Shown: positions 1-5,750 of the stretch, piece by piece
Numbering within the stretch: position 1 is the first letter of the stretch
Layout of the letters: the number at the start of each line of letters is the position of its first letter
Assembly (NCBI GenBank): GCA_028696365.1
Contig: JAQVHG010000111.1
Location: 1-7,176 of the forward strand
Direction of reading: 5' to 3'
Origin: Methanofollis sp.
Lineage (GTDB): Archaea > Halobacteriota > Methanomicrobia > Methanomicrobiales > Methanofollaceae
Length of the DNA: 7,176 nucleotides
Position numbers and translations under genes: made by a program
The notes under the pieces: generated by a model
What the model saw: only the letters and a program-made list of their open reading frames with translations
What the model was told of the DNA's origin: nothing
Database searches by the model: none

Positions 1-1172
1 TCGACAATTTTGATCCTGAGGCGCCGCTTGAACCCCTCCTTGAGAAGGGGGTGCGCCTTGCTATGCTCACCGGCGAGGAGGTTGACCTTGCCCCGGCGCC
101 CCGTGAGGTGCGTGCCGTGCCAGGTGTTGCCGAGGATCCGCGGGAGATCTCTCTTGAGGAGAAGACCGGGGCCCTTGCCGCGATCGAGACCGCCGCCCAC
201 CAGCCGGGGATCGTGAACACCCGTGCCCGGTATGCAGAGTTGATCGAGGCGGTGAGGTTCTTCGATTCGTCAGGGACCGAGTGTGCATACGAGGTCCCGC
301 GTTGCGGGTTCTCAGTGACGGCAGTCGCCGCAAAGAACGGCGAGATGCAGATGGGCCGGGAGAGCGAGTATACGATCCTCGGGTTCAACCTCCGCCACCG
401 CCAGGAGATGGGGGAGAAGGCGGCCGGTACGGCCACCGCCCTCCTCGACGCAAAGGCGGCGAAGGGCGGGAGGATGCGTGCGGTCCTCGACCCGGAGCTT
501 GCTGGGGTCTTTGCCCACGAGGCGGTCGGTCATGCGAGCGAGGGCGACCTGGTCCAGGAAGGCTCTTCGGTGCTGGCCGGGCGGACTGGTGAACGTATCG
601 GCGCTGCCGGCCTCACTATCGTCGACGACCCCACGCTCCCTGAGTTTGGGTTTGAACCTGTGGACGCCGAAGGGGTGGCCGTCGGACGGACCGAACTGAT
701 CAAGGACGGGCGGGTGAACGCCTTCATGCACTCGCGCCAGACCCTTGCAGCGGTCGGCAATGGCGTCGCCGGACATGCACGGGCCAGCGCCGGGGACCTG
801 CCCCTGGTGCGGATGAGCAACACCTTCATCCAGGAGGGGGACGCCTCGTACGACGAGGTCGTCGCCGAGTGCCAGGACGGGATCCTGCTCAAGGGTTCAC
901 GGGGCGGGCAGGTCGACCCTGGCCGCGGGGTCTTCCAGTTCAATGCCGAGTACGGCTACCTGATTGAGGGCGGCGAACTCGGGGCGATGGTGCGGGACGT
1001 CTCGCTCTCAGGCGAGATCCTAGGCACGCTCCATGCGATTGCCCTCATCGGCAACGACCGCAAGATGAGCCAGGGCTACTGCGGTAAAGGGGGGCAGAGT
1101 GTCCCTGTCAGCGACGGTTCGCCTCATGTCTTCCTTGAAAACGCGATGGTGGGTGGCAATGGAACTGATTGA
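1..1172 (+). CDS. tldD: TldD, zinc metalloprotease subunit (5' partial)
   Basis: This is the catalytic subunit of the TldD/TldE (PmbA) metalloprotease, a cytoplasmic heterodimer that in bacteria trims modified peptides and degrades antitoxins; its archaeal substrate is unknown. The frame is open from base 3, and 389 codons are visible. The family usually has about 430-480 residues, so the N-terminus lies upstream; a GTG at 51 is in frame but would cut into the conserved fold and is not credible as the start. The zinc motif HEAVGH is encoded at 516-533, followed by the family's ASEGD. Near the C-terminus the stretch GYCGKGGQSVPVSDG carries the conserved cysteine (codon 1080-1082) that acts as the third zinc ligand in E. 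coli TldD. The protein ends with the usual MVGG. All catalytic elements are present. The stop overlaps the start of tldE by 14 bases, which suggests translational coupling of the two subunits. Confidence 0.95.
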   Translation, partial: DNFDPEAPLEPLLEKGVRLAMLTGEEVDLAPAPREVRAVPGVAEDPREISLEEKTGALAAIETAAHQPGIVNTRARYAELIEAVRFFDSSGTECAYEVPRCGFSVTAVAAKNGEMQMGRESEYTILGFNLRHRQEMGEKAAGTATALLDAKAAKGGRMRAVLDPELAGVFAHEAVGHASEGDLVQEGSSVLAGRTGERIGAAGLTIVDDPTLPEFGFEPVDAEGVAVGRTELIKDGRVNAFMHSRQTLAAVGNGVAGHARASAGDLPLVRMSNTFIQEGDASYDEVVAECQDGILLKGSRGGQVDPGRGVFQFNAEYGYLIEGGELGAMVRDVSLSGEILGTLHAIALIGNDRKMSQGYCGKGGQSVPVSDGSPHVFLENAMVGGNGTD

Positions 1173-2442
1173 AGAGATCCTGAAGTACGGGCGTACGCGG
1201 GCAGAAGAGGTGGAGGTCTATGTCGCAGAGAGCGAGTCGGTCTCCACCGACCTGAAGAAGAAGCAGGTAGAAAATGCCGGTGGGTCTGAGGGGTTCGGGA
1301 TCGGGGTCAGGGTCATCGACCACGGTCGGATCGGGGTCTCGGCGACGAGCAGCAGGGACGAGTGGCGCCGTTGCGTCGACGCCGCCGTGGCAAGTGCGAA
1401 ACTTGCCCATCCACAGGAATGGAAGGGCCTCCCTGCACCGGCGGCCCTGCCTGATGCTCCGGCGATCTTCGATCCCTCGCTCTCGCTTGACCCTGCATGG
1501 TGCCGGAAGGTCCTTGAAGGGATGCTCGACGGCGTGGAAGAACACGACGCGGCGGTGACTGGGGGTGGGGCCTCGGTCAGCCGCGGCACGATCACGATCG
1601 TCAACACCGCGGGGGTGCGCTACGAGCAGGCGCGGACGAGTGCCGGGTGTTCGCTGGAATGTATCCACGGGCAGTCGACCGGCTACGAGTTCGATGCCTC
1701 CTGTTTTGCCGACGAGATCGACCCGGTCCGTGTCGGGAGGGAGGCGGCCTTCTTTGCCGAGCAGAGTGGCGGAGGCGAGGAGATCGCGACCGGCAACTAT
1801 GATGTGGTCCTCTCTCCGATCGCCTTTGCCCAGCTCCTGGGTTATGTCCTGGAGCCGGCTCTCTCTGGTCGGAACGTCCATGCTGGGCGGTCCTGGCTTG
1901 CCGGGAAACTCGGCGAGGTCTGTATCGGTGAGGAGATCTCGATCTACGACGACCCCCTGGACCGCGGGCTTTCGAGTACTCAGTTCGACGCCGAGGGGAT
2001 GCCGGCCAGGAAGCTCACCTTCTTCGACCACGGCGAGTTGCAGCATTATGCCTATGACCTCAGGACCGCCTACCGCTACGAAGCTGAGAGCACAGGTTCG
2101 GCGGTCCGCGGGGGCGCGGGCGGGGCGCCTGCCATCGGGGTCCATACACTGGTCATCGACGGCCCAAGGGACACCGTCGACGACGAGCGTGCAGTTTATG
2201 TCCACGATGTCGTCGGGGCGCATACCGCCAACCCGCTCACCGGCGACTTCTCGGTTGAACTCTCCAACCCCTTCATCGTGGAAGATGGAGAGTTTGTCGT
2301 CCCGGTGAAAGGGGCGATGTATGCCGGGAACGTCTTTGCTCTCCTCGGCGAGGTCGCCGCCCTCGGCAGAAAGGAGCGCTCGGTCGGTGGGGCGGTCCTG
2401 CCGGCGGTAAGGTTAAGTGGACAGCATCTAATTGGTAGATGA
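1159..2442 (+). CDS. tldE: TldE/PmbA, non-catalytic partner of TldD
   Basis: This is the second subunit of the TldD/TldE protease. It has the same fold as TldD but, as usual for TldE, no HExxxH motif; in the bacterial complex it shapes the channel leading to the TldD active site. The protein has 427 residues from the ATG at 1159, close to the family norm, and starts MELIEEILKYGR. That start is preferred to a TTG/GTG further upstream because it gives the standard N-terminus and follows a GGTGGG-type ribosome binding site at about 1148. Family features include the early motif ESVSTDLKKKQVEN (the segment that precedes the GIGVRV strand), the central MPARKLTFFDHGEL, the GDFSVELSNPFIVEDGE segment and the C-terminal AGNVFALLGEVAALG (AGN at residues about 389-391). 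It overlaps tldD by 14 bases and ends one base before the next gene. No frameshift or missing block is visible. Confidence 0.94.
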   Translation: MELIEEILKYGRTRAEEVEVYVAESESVSTDLKKKQVENAGGSEGFGIGVRVIDHGRIGVSATSSRDEWRRCVDAAVASAKLAHPQEWKGLPAPAALPDAPAIFDPSLSLDPAWCRKVLEGMLDGVEEHDAAVTGGGASVSRGTITIVNTAGVRYEQARTSAGCSLECIHGQSTGYEFDASCFADEIDPVRVGREAAFFAEQSGGGEEIATGNYDVVLSPIAFAQLLGYVLEPALSGRNVHAGRSWLAGKLGEVCIGEEISIYDDPLDRGLSSTQFDAEGMPARKLTFFDHGELQHYAYDLRTAYRYEAESTGSAVRGGAGGAPAIGVHTLVIDGPRDTVDDERAVYVHDVVGAHTANPLTGDFSVELSNPFIVEDGEFVVPVKGAMYAGNVFALLGEVAALGRKERSVGGAVLPAVRLSGQHLIGR

Positions 2443-2443
2443 G

Positions 2444-2707
2444 ATGATCGAGACAATCATATTGATCGTCCTGATGATCGTGGTCGCCGCAGTCCTCTAC
2501 TACCTCGTCAAGGAGGGGATGAAATTGGTGATCAATGCCGCTGCAGGGCTTGTGATCCTCTATCTCATCAACTTCTTCGATCTGATGAGTTATATCGGCG
2601 GCACCGCCATCCCGATCAACTGGGCCTCGGTGATCATCTGTGCCCTTGGCGGGGTGGTCGGGGTGGTCCTCCTGGTCATCCTCAACCTGGTCGGGATCAC
2701 CGTCTGA
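2444..2707 (+). CDS. BofA-family small membrane protein
   Basis: This is an 87-residue integral membrane protein of the pro-sigma-K processing inhibitor BofA family. In Bacillus, BofA holds the SpoIVFB intramembrane protease inactive; archaea lack sigma-K and sporulation, so the archaeal role is unknown. Three hydrophobic segments are visible: about residues 3-22, 29-46 and 61-84. The family pattern is clear: NAAAGLVILYLINF (BofA-type N-x-x-x-G helix with a later Asn), then IPINWASVIICALGGVVGV (I-x-I-N near the start of the last helix, followed by a Gly-rich turn). The ATG at 2444 is chosen as start; a TTG at 2432 is also in frame but would add four polar residues. The ATG lies one base after the tldE stop and 5 bases after GGTAG, so the gene probably travels in the tldDE transcript. 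Proximity to a protease pair is suggestive, since BofA regulates a protease elsewhere, but a functional link is inference only. Confidence 0.86.
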   Translation: MIETIILIVLMIVVAAVLYYLVKEGMKLVINAAAGLVILYLINFFDLMSYIGGTAIPINWASVIICALGGVVGVVLLVILNLVGITV

Positions 2708-2724
2708 GGACGTCTTCTTTTTTT
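2708..2724 (+). terminator. T-rich transcription terminator after the tldDE-bofA cluster
   Basis: Immediately after the bofA stop the + strand becomes T-rich, ending in a run of T residues (2718-2724) preceded by TCTTC. Archaeal RNA polymerase terminates at such U-tracts without needing a hairpin. The position, directly after the last gene of a tightly spaced cluster, supports a terminator. Confidence 0.6.
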
Positions 2725-2738
2725 GGCTCTGTAGGACC
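2725..2738 (+). repeat. Solitary copy of the mobile-element end GGCTCTGTAG
   Basis: The bases GGCTCTGTAGGACC match the outer 12 bases of the terminal repeat of the elements further right (GGCTCTGTAGAA) except for one base. They start exactly where the T-run ends. No matching inverted end follows before the next element, so this is either a relic of a deleted element or a chance match. Confidence 0.35.
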
Positions 2739-2931
2739 ATCAACAATTCAAAGCGTGAGCGTGACGCAATTGCCTTCCCACATCGTTGTCGGCGCTTACA
2801 CATCGGAGATCAAAGATTTCTCTATCCGGGAACATTGATTCCCTCTGTTCTCGAACTCCTTGTCACTCGTTTCCATCGAACCCCCGGAAGGAAGATTGAG
2901 TTGGGAAGGCAGAAGGATGAAGAGGATATTG

Positions 2932-2963
2932 CCGCCCTCACCCCTCTCGTATGGTGAGGGCGG
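2932..2963. repeat. Inverted repeat (11-bp perfect stem, 10-base loop)
   Basis: CCGCCCTCACC at 2932-2942 is the exact reverse complement of GGTGAGGGCGG at 2953-2963. The stem is GC-rich and stable in RNA from either strand. It sits in non-coding DNA between converging gene sets, so it could be a transcript-end hairpin or an internal part of a decayed repeat. The remainder of 2739-3029 has no gene I can support. Confidence 0.6.
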
Positions 2964-3029
2964 GCGAGCGGAGCGAGCTTGAGAACACTGGTAACCGAAG
3001 ATTCTCTGCGACGCAAAAATATGAAAATA

Positions 3030-3221
3030 GGCCCTGTAGAATCCCTCACCAATTCTCGGTACGAGCGCGACAACCGCCTTCCTCCATCTTCTCGCCGGGG
3101 GTGAGTGTGCCGCCCGGACCCCCGGGATGAAGATAGGGATAGGAAGGCACAATCAATGACCATGAAGAGTGTACTGCCATCCCCCGCCAGAGTGATCCAT
3201 CCAGAGGATTTCTAAAAAGCC
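3030..3221 (+). mobile_element. MITE-like element A, 192 bp, with 8-bp target-site duplication
   Basis: The left end reads GGCCCTGTAGAATCCCTC; the right end, read on the - strand, is GGCTTTTTAGAAATCCTC. These are imperfect terminal inverted repeats of the same family as the ends of elements B and C. The element is flanked by a perfect 8-bp direct repeat, TGAAAATA, at 3022-3029 and 3222-3229, which marks a past transposition. No open frame of useful size lies inside, so it must have been moved in trans. Its interior matches element B read in reverse, including a core at 3125-3169 that aligns without gaps. The two ends are distinguishable: here the CCCTCACC-type end is on the left and the CTCTGGATGG-type end on the right, so A is inverted relative to B. 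GG-CTGT ends with 8-bp duplications resemble IS6-family elements; that assignment is inference. Confidence 0.8.
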
Positions 3222-3252
3222 TGAAAATATTTTATCGTGCACAGAAATTGCT

Positions 3253-3362
3253 CTGCATTTTCTTGACAGGAAGATCTCCGATCTTCGAGAGGCAGTTACG
3301 ATGATCGAGGAGGATGCATATCACTCGATATAATGGAGCAATCCACCACTCGCTCGCCTCAT
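3253..3362 (+). pseudogene. Possible fragment of a CsoR-family metal-sensing repressor gene
   Basis: In the frame of base 3253 a short open stretch encodes LREAVTMIEEDAYH and then stops at 3331. Restoring one missing base after the CAC codon at 3322 moves the frame to the GAT at 3327 and gives EEDAYHxDIMEQSTTRS. This resembles the CsoR/RcnR/FrmR helix around E-E-D-x-Y-C-x-D-I-x-x-Q-s, with the metal-ligand cysteine replaced by histidine. Nothing recognisable remains of the N-terminal part (the R-I-E-G-Q segment) or of the C-terminal His-x3-Cys helix. Element A lies just upstream, but removing it does not restore the missing N-terminus. The match is short and made by eye, so this is a tentative gene remnant that would not be functional. 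Confidence 0.35.
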
Positions 3363-3480
3363 CCGCGATTCTGCTGTCCTCCGTCTATCGCCATTGTGGG
3401 GGTCCAGGGGCGAAGTCCCCCGGTAGGGGATAGTGTGTCACCTCACCAGGGCCACCTCACGAGATAGACCACGGCTCTTC
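3363..3480. other. Non-coding spacer with a small GC-rich hairpin
   Basis: No gene is supported here. CCAGGGGCGAAGTCCCCCGG at about 3404-3423 can fold into a short GC stem (GGGG/CCCC with a CGAAGT loop). It resembles GC-rich inverted repeats inside element B and is probably debris of the same repeat family. Nothing else is recognisable. Confidence 0.4.
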
Positions 3481-3561
3481 GGCCCCTGGTTCCCCTGGAT
3501 GAAGGTAGGGCCGTGAAGGCATATTTGGTGGCTATGAAGAGAGGATACCGATCATCCTCTC
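3481..3561 (+). repeat. Decayed third copy of the element core
   Basis: Bases 3497-3541 align without gaps to 3125-3169 of element A and, in reverse complement, to 3736-3780 of element B. The anchors GGATGAAG, GAAGGC and ATGAAGAG occur at the same 18-base spacing in A and here; B keeps GAAGGC and a near-match of the others at the same spacing. GGCCCCTGG upstream (3481-3489) also matches B read in reverse. The copy lacks recognisable terminal repeats, although GGCCTGAGAGAATCTCGCTC near 3583-3602 faintly resembles the CCCTCACC-type end. It finishes with a perfect inverted repeat: GAGAGGAT at 3539-3546 and ATCCTCTC at 3554-3561 (8-bp stem, 7-base loop). Confidence 0.6.
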
Positions 3562-3640
3562 GGTCTCATGGGGGGACGGCACATAACCAGGCCTGAGAGA
3601 ATCTCGCTCTCACCCGAATCTTCTCAAATGCTGTCCTTTG

Positions 3641-3873
3641 GGCTCTGTAGAAATCCTCTGGATGGATCTCTCTGTCGGGGGGCTTGGCCGCCCCCCGAAC
3701 CCCCCGCGACACGATAGGTCGAGGACGGCAGCCCCCTCTTTATGATCATCAATTTTGCCTTCCCGACCTTATCGTGGTCCCAGGGGCCCGAGGGCAGGGC
3801 CCCCAGCCAAAGAGGTAGGAAGGTGGGTGGCACATGTTTCCCCAACACAAGAGGTGAGGGGTTCTACAGAGCC
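3641..3873 (-). mobile_element. MITE-like element B, 233 bp, with 8-bp target-site duplication
   Basis: The left end reads GGCTCTGTAGAAATCCTC; the right end on the - strand reads GGCTCTGTAGAACCCCTC, so the terminal inverted repeats share their first 13 bases exactly. A perfect 8-bp direct repeat, GTCCTTTG, flanks the element at 3633-3640 and 3874-3881. Read on the - strand it is homologous to element A along most of its length but carries an extra GC-rich block, with a hairpin at 3676-3697 (CGGGGGGC and GCCCCCCG, 6-base loop). A second palindrome, GGGGCCC...GGGCCCC, lies near 3782-3803. No transposase is encoded. The cleaner ends and longer interior suggest that this copy is closer to the founding element than A. 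Confidence 0.85.
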
Positions 3874-3881
3874 GTCCTTTG

Positions 3882-3953
3882 CCAATTGTCGTTGTGAGCC
3901 CTCGGTGGGGGCTGAGAATACTCTCGCTTGTTTCACGACATTACAGGGATTAC
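3882..3953. other. Short spacer between elements B and C
   Basis: These 72 bases separate two members of the element family. I see no gene, promoter or repeat in them. The base GGGATTAC before element C does not recur on its other side. Confidence 0.4.
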
Positions 3954-4048
3954 GGCTCTGTAGAAATCCTCTGGATGTTTTTGTCTGCCGGGGGGGCTGG
4001 CTATCCCTTCCCCAAAAAAATGGCCACCCCGAGGGTTTCTACAAAGCC
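3954..4048 (-). mobile_element. MITE-like element C, 95 bp, internally deleted
   Basis: The left end GGCTCTGTAGAAATCCTC and following GGATG are identical to element B. The right end on the - strand is GGCTTTGTAGAAACCCTC, giving terminal inverted repeats that differ at two of 18 positions. The left 55 or so bases follow element B (CTGGATG, then TGTCTGCCGGGGGG-type sequence). The middle is missing, leaving a run of seven A near 4014-4020 and then the right end. The flanking octamers (GGGATTAC and GTATACAC) do not match, so no target-site duplication is visible. This looks like an internally deleted or recombined derivative of B in the same orientation. It ends 55 bases beyond the stop codon of the KaiC-like gene and could contribute to that transcript's 3' end. 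Confidence 0.68.
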
Positions 4049-4103
4049 GTATACACGGTTATCTTATCACACAGGATGCAAAGCAGTCCTGACGCCCACT
4101 ACT

Positions 4104-4808
4104 TCAGAAAACATTTGCCTCGAAGTAGACCTGCACCTGGTCTTTGAGAAGTTCGTACGGTTTGATGCCCCTGGAGTGATCTGAGCCTCGCATCTTGGCC
4201 ACCTCGACGGCGGGGTGGACCTCGGCAAGTTTGGTGGGCCTGACATATCTGAGGAGGATGACAGTGTCGACCATGTACTCGATGAGGGCGTATTTGCTCG
4301 CGTACGAACTGTTCTCTTTAGTCTCAGAGGTTAGGATGAGGGTGCACTCCTCGTCCCGCATGATCTCGATGAACCTGAAGAGTTCCTTTCTCCGTGTCGC
4401 CTCGTCGGCAAAAAGCCCCTCGAAGAGTGAGATGGGATCGATGATCACCCTGCTAGCACCGACCCTCTGGATCAACTGCGGGAGTTCGTTCTTGAGATGG
4501 TTGATCGAGAGCGTAAAGTCGGTAGGGTCGAGTTTGATCACAAAGAGTGAGGTGTTCCTGACCGCCTCGACATCCCACCCTTTTTGCTCCATGTCATGGT
4601 AGAGCATCTCCTCACGCTCGTCTAATGAGATGAAGATGACCCTCTCCCCGTTTTTGAGACCTTCGTGGGCAAAGTAGAGGGAGAATGTAGTCTTGCCGGT
4701 ACCGTACGTCCCGATGATCGTGCAGATACTTTTCTTGAGCAGTCCACCGCAGAGCATACGGTCAAGTCCGTCGATCCCGAACTGCACTCGCGGGGTCTCT
4801 GCGGTCAT
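4104..4808 (-). CDS. Single-domain KaiC-like RecA-fold ATPase (ATP site intact)
   Basis: This 234-residue cytoplasmic ATPase belongs to the archaeal single-domain KaiC/RAD55 group. Such proteins regulate partners by ATP-dependent oligomerisation; no specific substrate can be named here. In order: VQFGIDGLDRMLCGGL (residues about 8-23, the family's entry motif), Walker A GTYGTGKT at 33-40, ISLDEREEML with the catalytic glutamate pair position near 64-67, Walker B RVIIDPIS with Asp124, TLILTSE (sensor strand), and the C-terminal AVEVAKMRGSDHSRGIKPYEL typical of KaiC domains. All catalytic elements are present. Its ATG overlaps the upstream KaiC-like gene's stop as ATGA, so the two are made from one transcript by coupled translation. 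It is not clearly FlaH: it sits outside an archaellum operon as far as the window shows, and it keeps the catalytic glutamates. Confidence 0.92.
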   Translation of the reverse strand: MTAETPRVQFGIDGLDRMLCGGLLKKSICTIIGTYGTGKTTFSLYFAHEGLKNGERVIFISLDEREEMLYHDMEQKGWDVEAVRNTSLFVIKLDPTDFTLSINHLKNELPQLIQRVGASRVIIDPISLFEGLFADEATRRKELFRFIEIMRDEECTLILTSETKENSSYASKYALIEYMVDTVILLRYVRPTKLAEVHPAVEVAKMRGSDHSRGIKPYELLKDQVQVYFEANVF

Positions 4809-5641
4809 ATGACCACCCTGATATTGGAGACCTCAAACCCGTTTCCAGGGGTGATCCGCACGGCAAACTTGACCAGATCCCGCTCCTCCAGATGGGGCAT
4901 TACGCCCCTGAACTTCTGGAAATACATTGTTCTTTGCCGCCGCATCCCCTGCAACTCCTCCCACTGAAAGAGGATGACAGCGTCTGCTGAGTCCATCACT
5001 TCTAGTTCGTGCGACCTGGAGAGCACGCCCTGCGCGAGGGGCAGATAGATCACCGACCCCCACCGCTTGGCGACCCGCTGGAGTCCATGCAAGAACCCGG
5101 TAAATCCCCGCCAGCGTTCCTGTGAATCTGCCATAGTGGCCAGTTCGGTGAGGGAGTCGATGATGATCACGCTCTGCGGGGCGGTCTCTGAGAGGAGGGC
5201 TGCAAGAGTAGGGAGGATGTCGTCGCGATGGGAGTGCTGGTGCATCCTGGTCAGGAGGTCGGCCTTCTCAGAATACCACTCGATTGGGACGATGCTGGAG
5301 TCGAAATAGATCTCAGAGAGATCCTCGAACCTGACCCCTTCTTCGAGGATAGGATAGATCTCAGGGTTCACCGAGAGGGCCACCTCTCCGAGGATATCAT
5401 CCTTGACCCTCGTCACCGTGATGTACACCACCTCGCCGGTGAACCCAGAGTCACCCCCGCTGCCGCGATGTGTTTTCAATTTTACAAGGGAGATCGCGGA
5501 AGTCCGGACAAAATCGGTTATCCCTGACCCAATATCACCGAGAAGAAGTATCATCGACCCGGGCGGGACGCCACCTTCCAGTACTGGGTCGAGAGAGGGG
5601 ATGCCGGTGGGGATCTTTAGATCTTTTCGTCTCGATCTCAA
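4805..5641 (-). CDS. KaiC-like RecA-fold protein with degenerate ATP site
   Basis: This is the upstream partner of the intact KaiC-like ATPase, 278 residues from the TTG at 5641. The KaiC entry motif IPTGIPSLDPVLEGG (residues 10-24) and Walker B SVIIIDSLTEL (Asp162) are clear. The Walker A loop reads GDIGSGIT (35-42): the invariant lysine is isoleucine (codon ATA, one base from AAA). The strand that normally carries the catalytic glutamates reads VVYITVTRVKDD. Both changes point to a protein that does not hydrolyse ATP and probably acts as a structural or regulatory subunit. A polar insert (KLKTHRGSGGDSGFTG) precedes that strand. The frame stays open to a TTG at 5728, which would add 29 residues. 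I prefer 5641 because the extra stretch is AT-rich, unlike the gene body, overlaps the likely promoter, and family members usually start about ten residues before the entry motif. Confidence 0.82.
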   Translation of the reverse strand: MRSRRKDLKIPTGIPSLDPVLEGGVPPGSMILLLGDIGSGITDFVRTSAISLVKLKTHRGSGGDSGFTGEVVYITVTRVKDDILGEVALSVNPEIYPILEEGVRFEDLSEIYFDSSIVPIEWYSEKADLLTRMHQHSHRDDILPTLAALLSETAPQSVIIIDSLTELATMADSQERWRGFTGFLHGLQRVAKRWGSVIYLPLAQGVLSRSHELEVMDSADAVILFQWEELQGMRRQRTMYFQKFRGVMPHLEERDLVKFAVRITPGNGFEVSNIRVVI

Positions 5642-5689
5642 TGCTCTAAATATTATCGTAGGTGCAGCATAAATTCTTGGCAGATCCCT

Positions 5690-5717
5690 GTAATTGGATA
5701 AATAATGATAAATATCA
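5690..5717. promoter_or_regulatory. AT-rich divergent promoter region (TATA-like)
   Basis: The gap between the divergent KaiC-like operon and the secretion ATPase contains the AT-rich patch GATAAATAATGATAAATATC, in contrast to the GC-rich genes. On the + strand it lies 35-60 bases before the ATG at 5751, a sensible distance for a TATA box. On the - strand, ATTTATCATTATTTATCC lies 55-75 bases before the TTG at 5641. A second patch, AATATTATCG near 5649, could also serve. Exact boxes cannot be assigned by eye; shared control of both units is possible. Confidence 0.45.
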
Positions 5718-5738
5718 GATCTGTTCAATCATCCTGAC

Positions 5739-5743
5739 AGGAG
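5739..5743 (+). promoter_or_regulatory. Ribosome binding site of the secretion ATPase
   Basis: AGGAG lies 7 bases before the ATG at 5751. It is a strong Shine-Dalgarno sequence and settles the start of the gene. Confidence 0.75.
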
Positions 5744-5750
5744 TTACACC

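Noticed and set aside
312..2223. Long open frames on the - strand and in other + frames across tldD and tldE
   Set aside because: They lie entirely inside well-supported genes in GC-rich DNA, where antisense frames stay open by codon bias. Their translations are rich in Arg, Pro and Ser and show no family features.
2796..3163. Overlapping - strand open frames of about 115 codons
   Set aside because: They cross the left border of element A and two different frames are open over the same DNA. The translations show no recognisable domain and there is no ribosome binding site.
3946..4056. Target-site duplication for element C
   Set aside because: The flanking octamers GGGATTAC and GTATACAC agree at only three positions, no better than chance.
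2708..4103. CRISPR array
   Set aside because: The repeats are inverted or dispersed, unequal in spacing and length, and there are no regular spacers or cas genes.
3624..4184. Open frames over elements B and C
   Set aside because: They span the terminal repeats and target duplications, which would make the protein chimeric. Low-complexity Gly/Pro/Arg content and no family resemblance.
4104..4808. Naming the KaiC-like ATPase FlaH/ArlH
   Set aside because: No archaellin, FlaF, FlaG or FlaJ gene is visible, the gene is not in the flaH-flaI-flaJ order, and it retains the catalytic glutamates. The general family name is safer.
5642..5728. N-terminal extension of the degenerate KaiC-like protein to the TTG at 5728
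   Set aside because: The stretch is AT-rich, resembles promoter DNA and adds residues before the normal family N-terminus. It cannot be fully excluded, because AGGATGA precedes that TTG.
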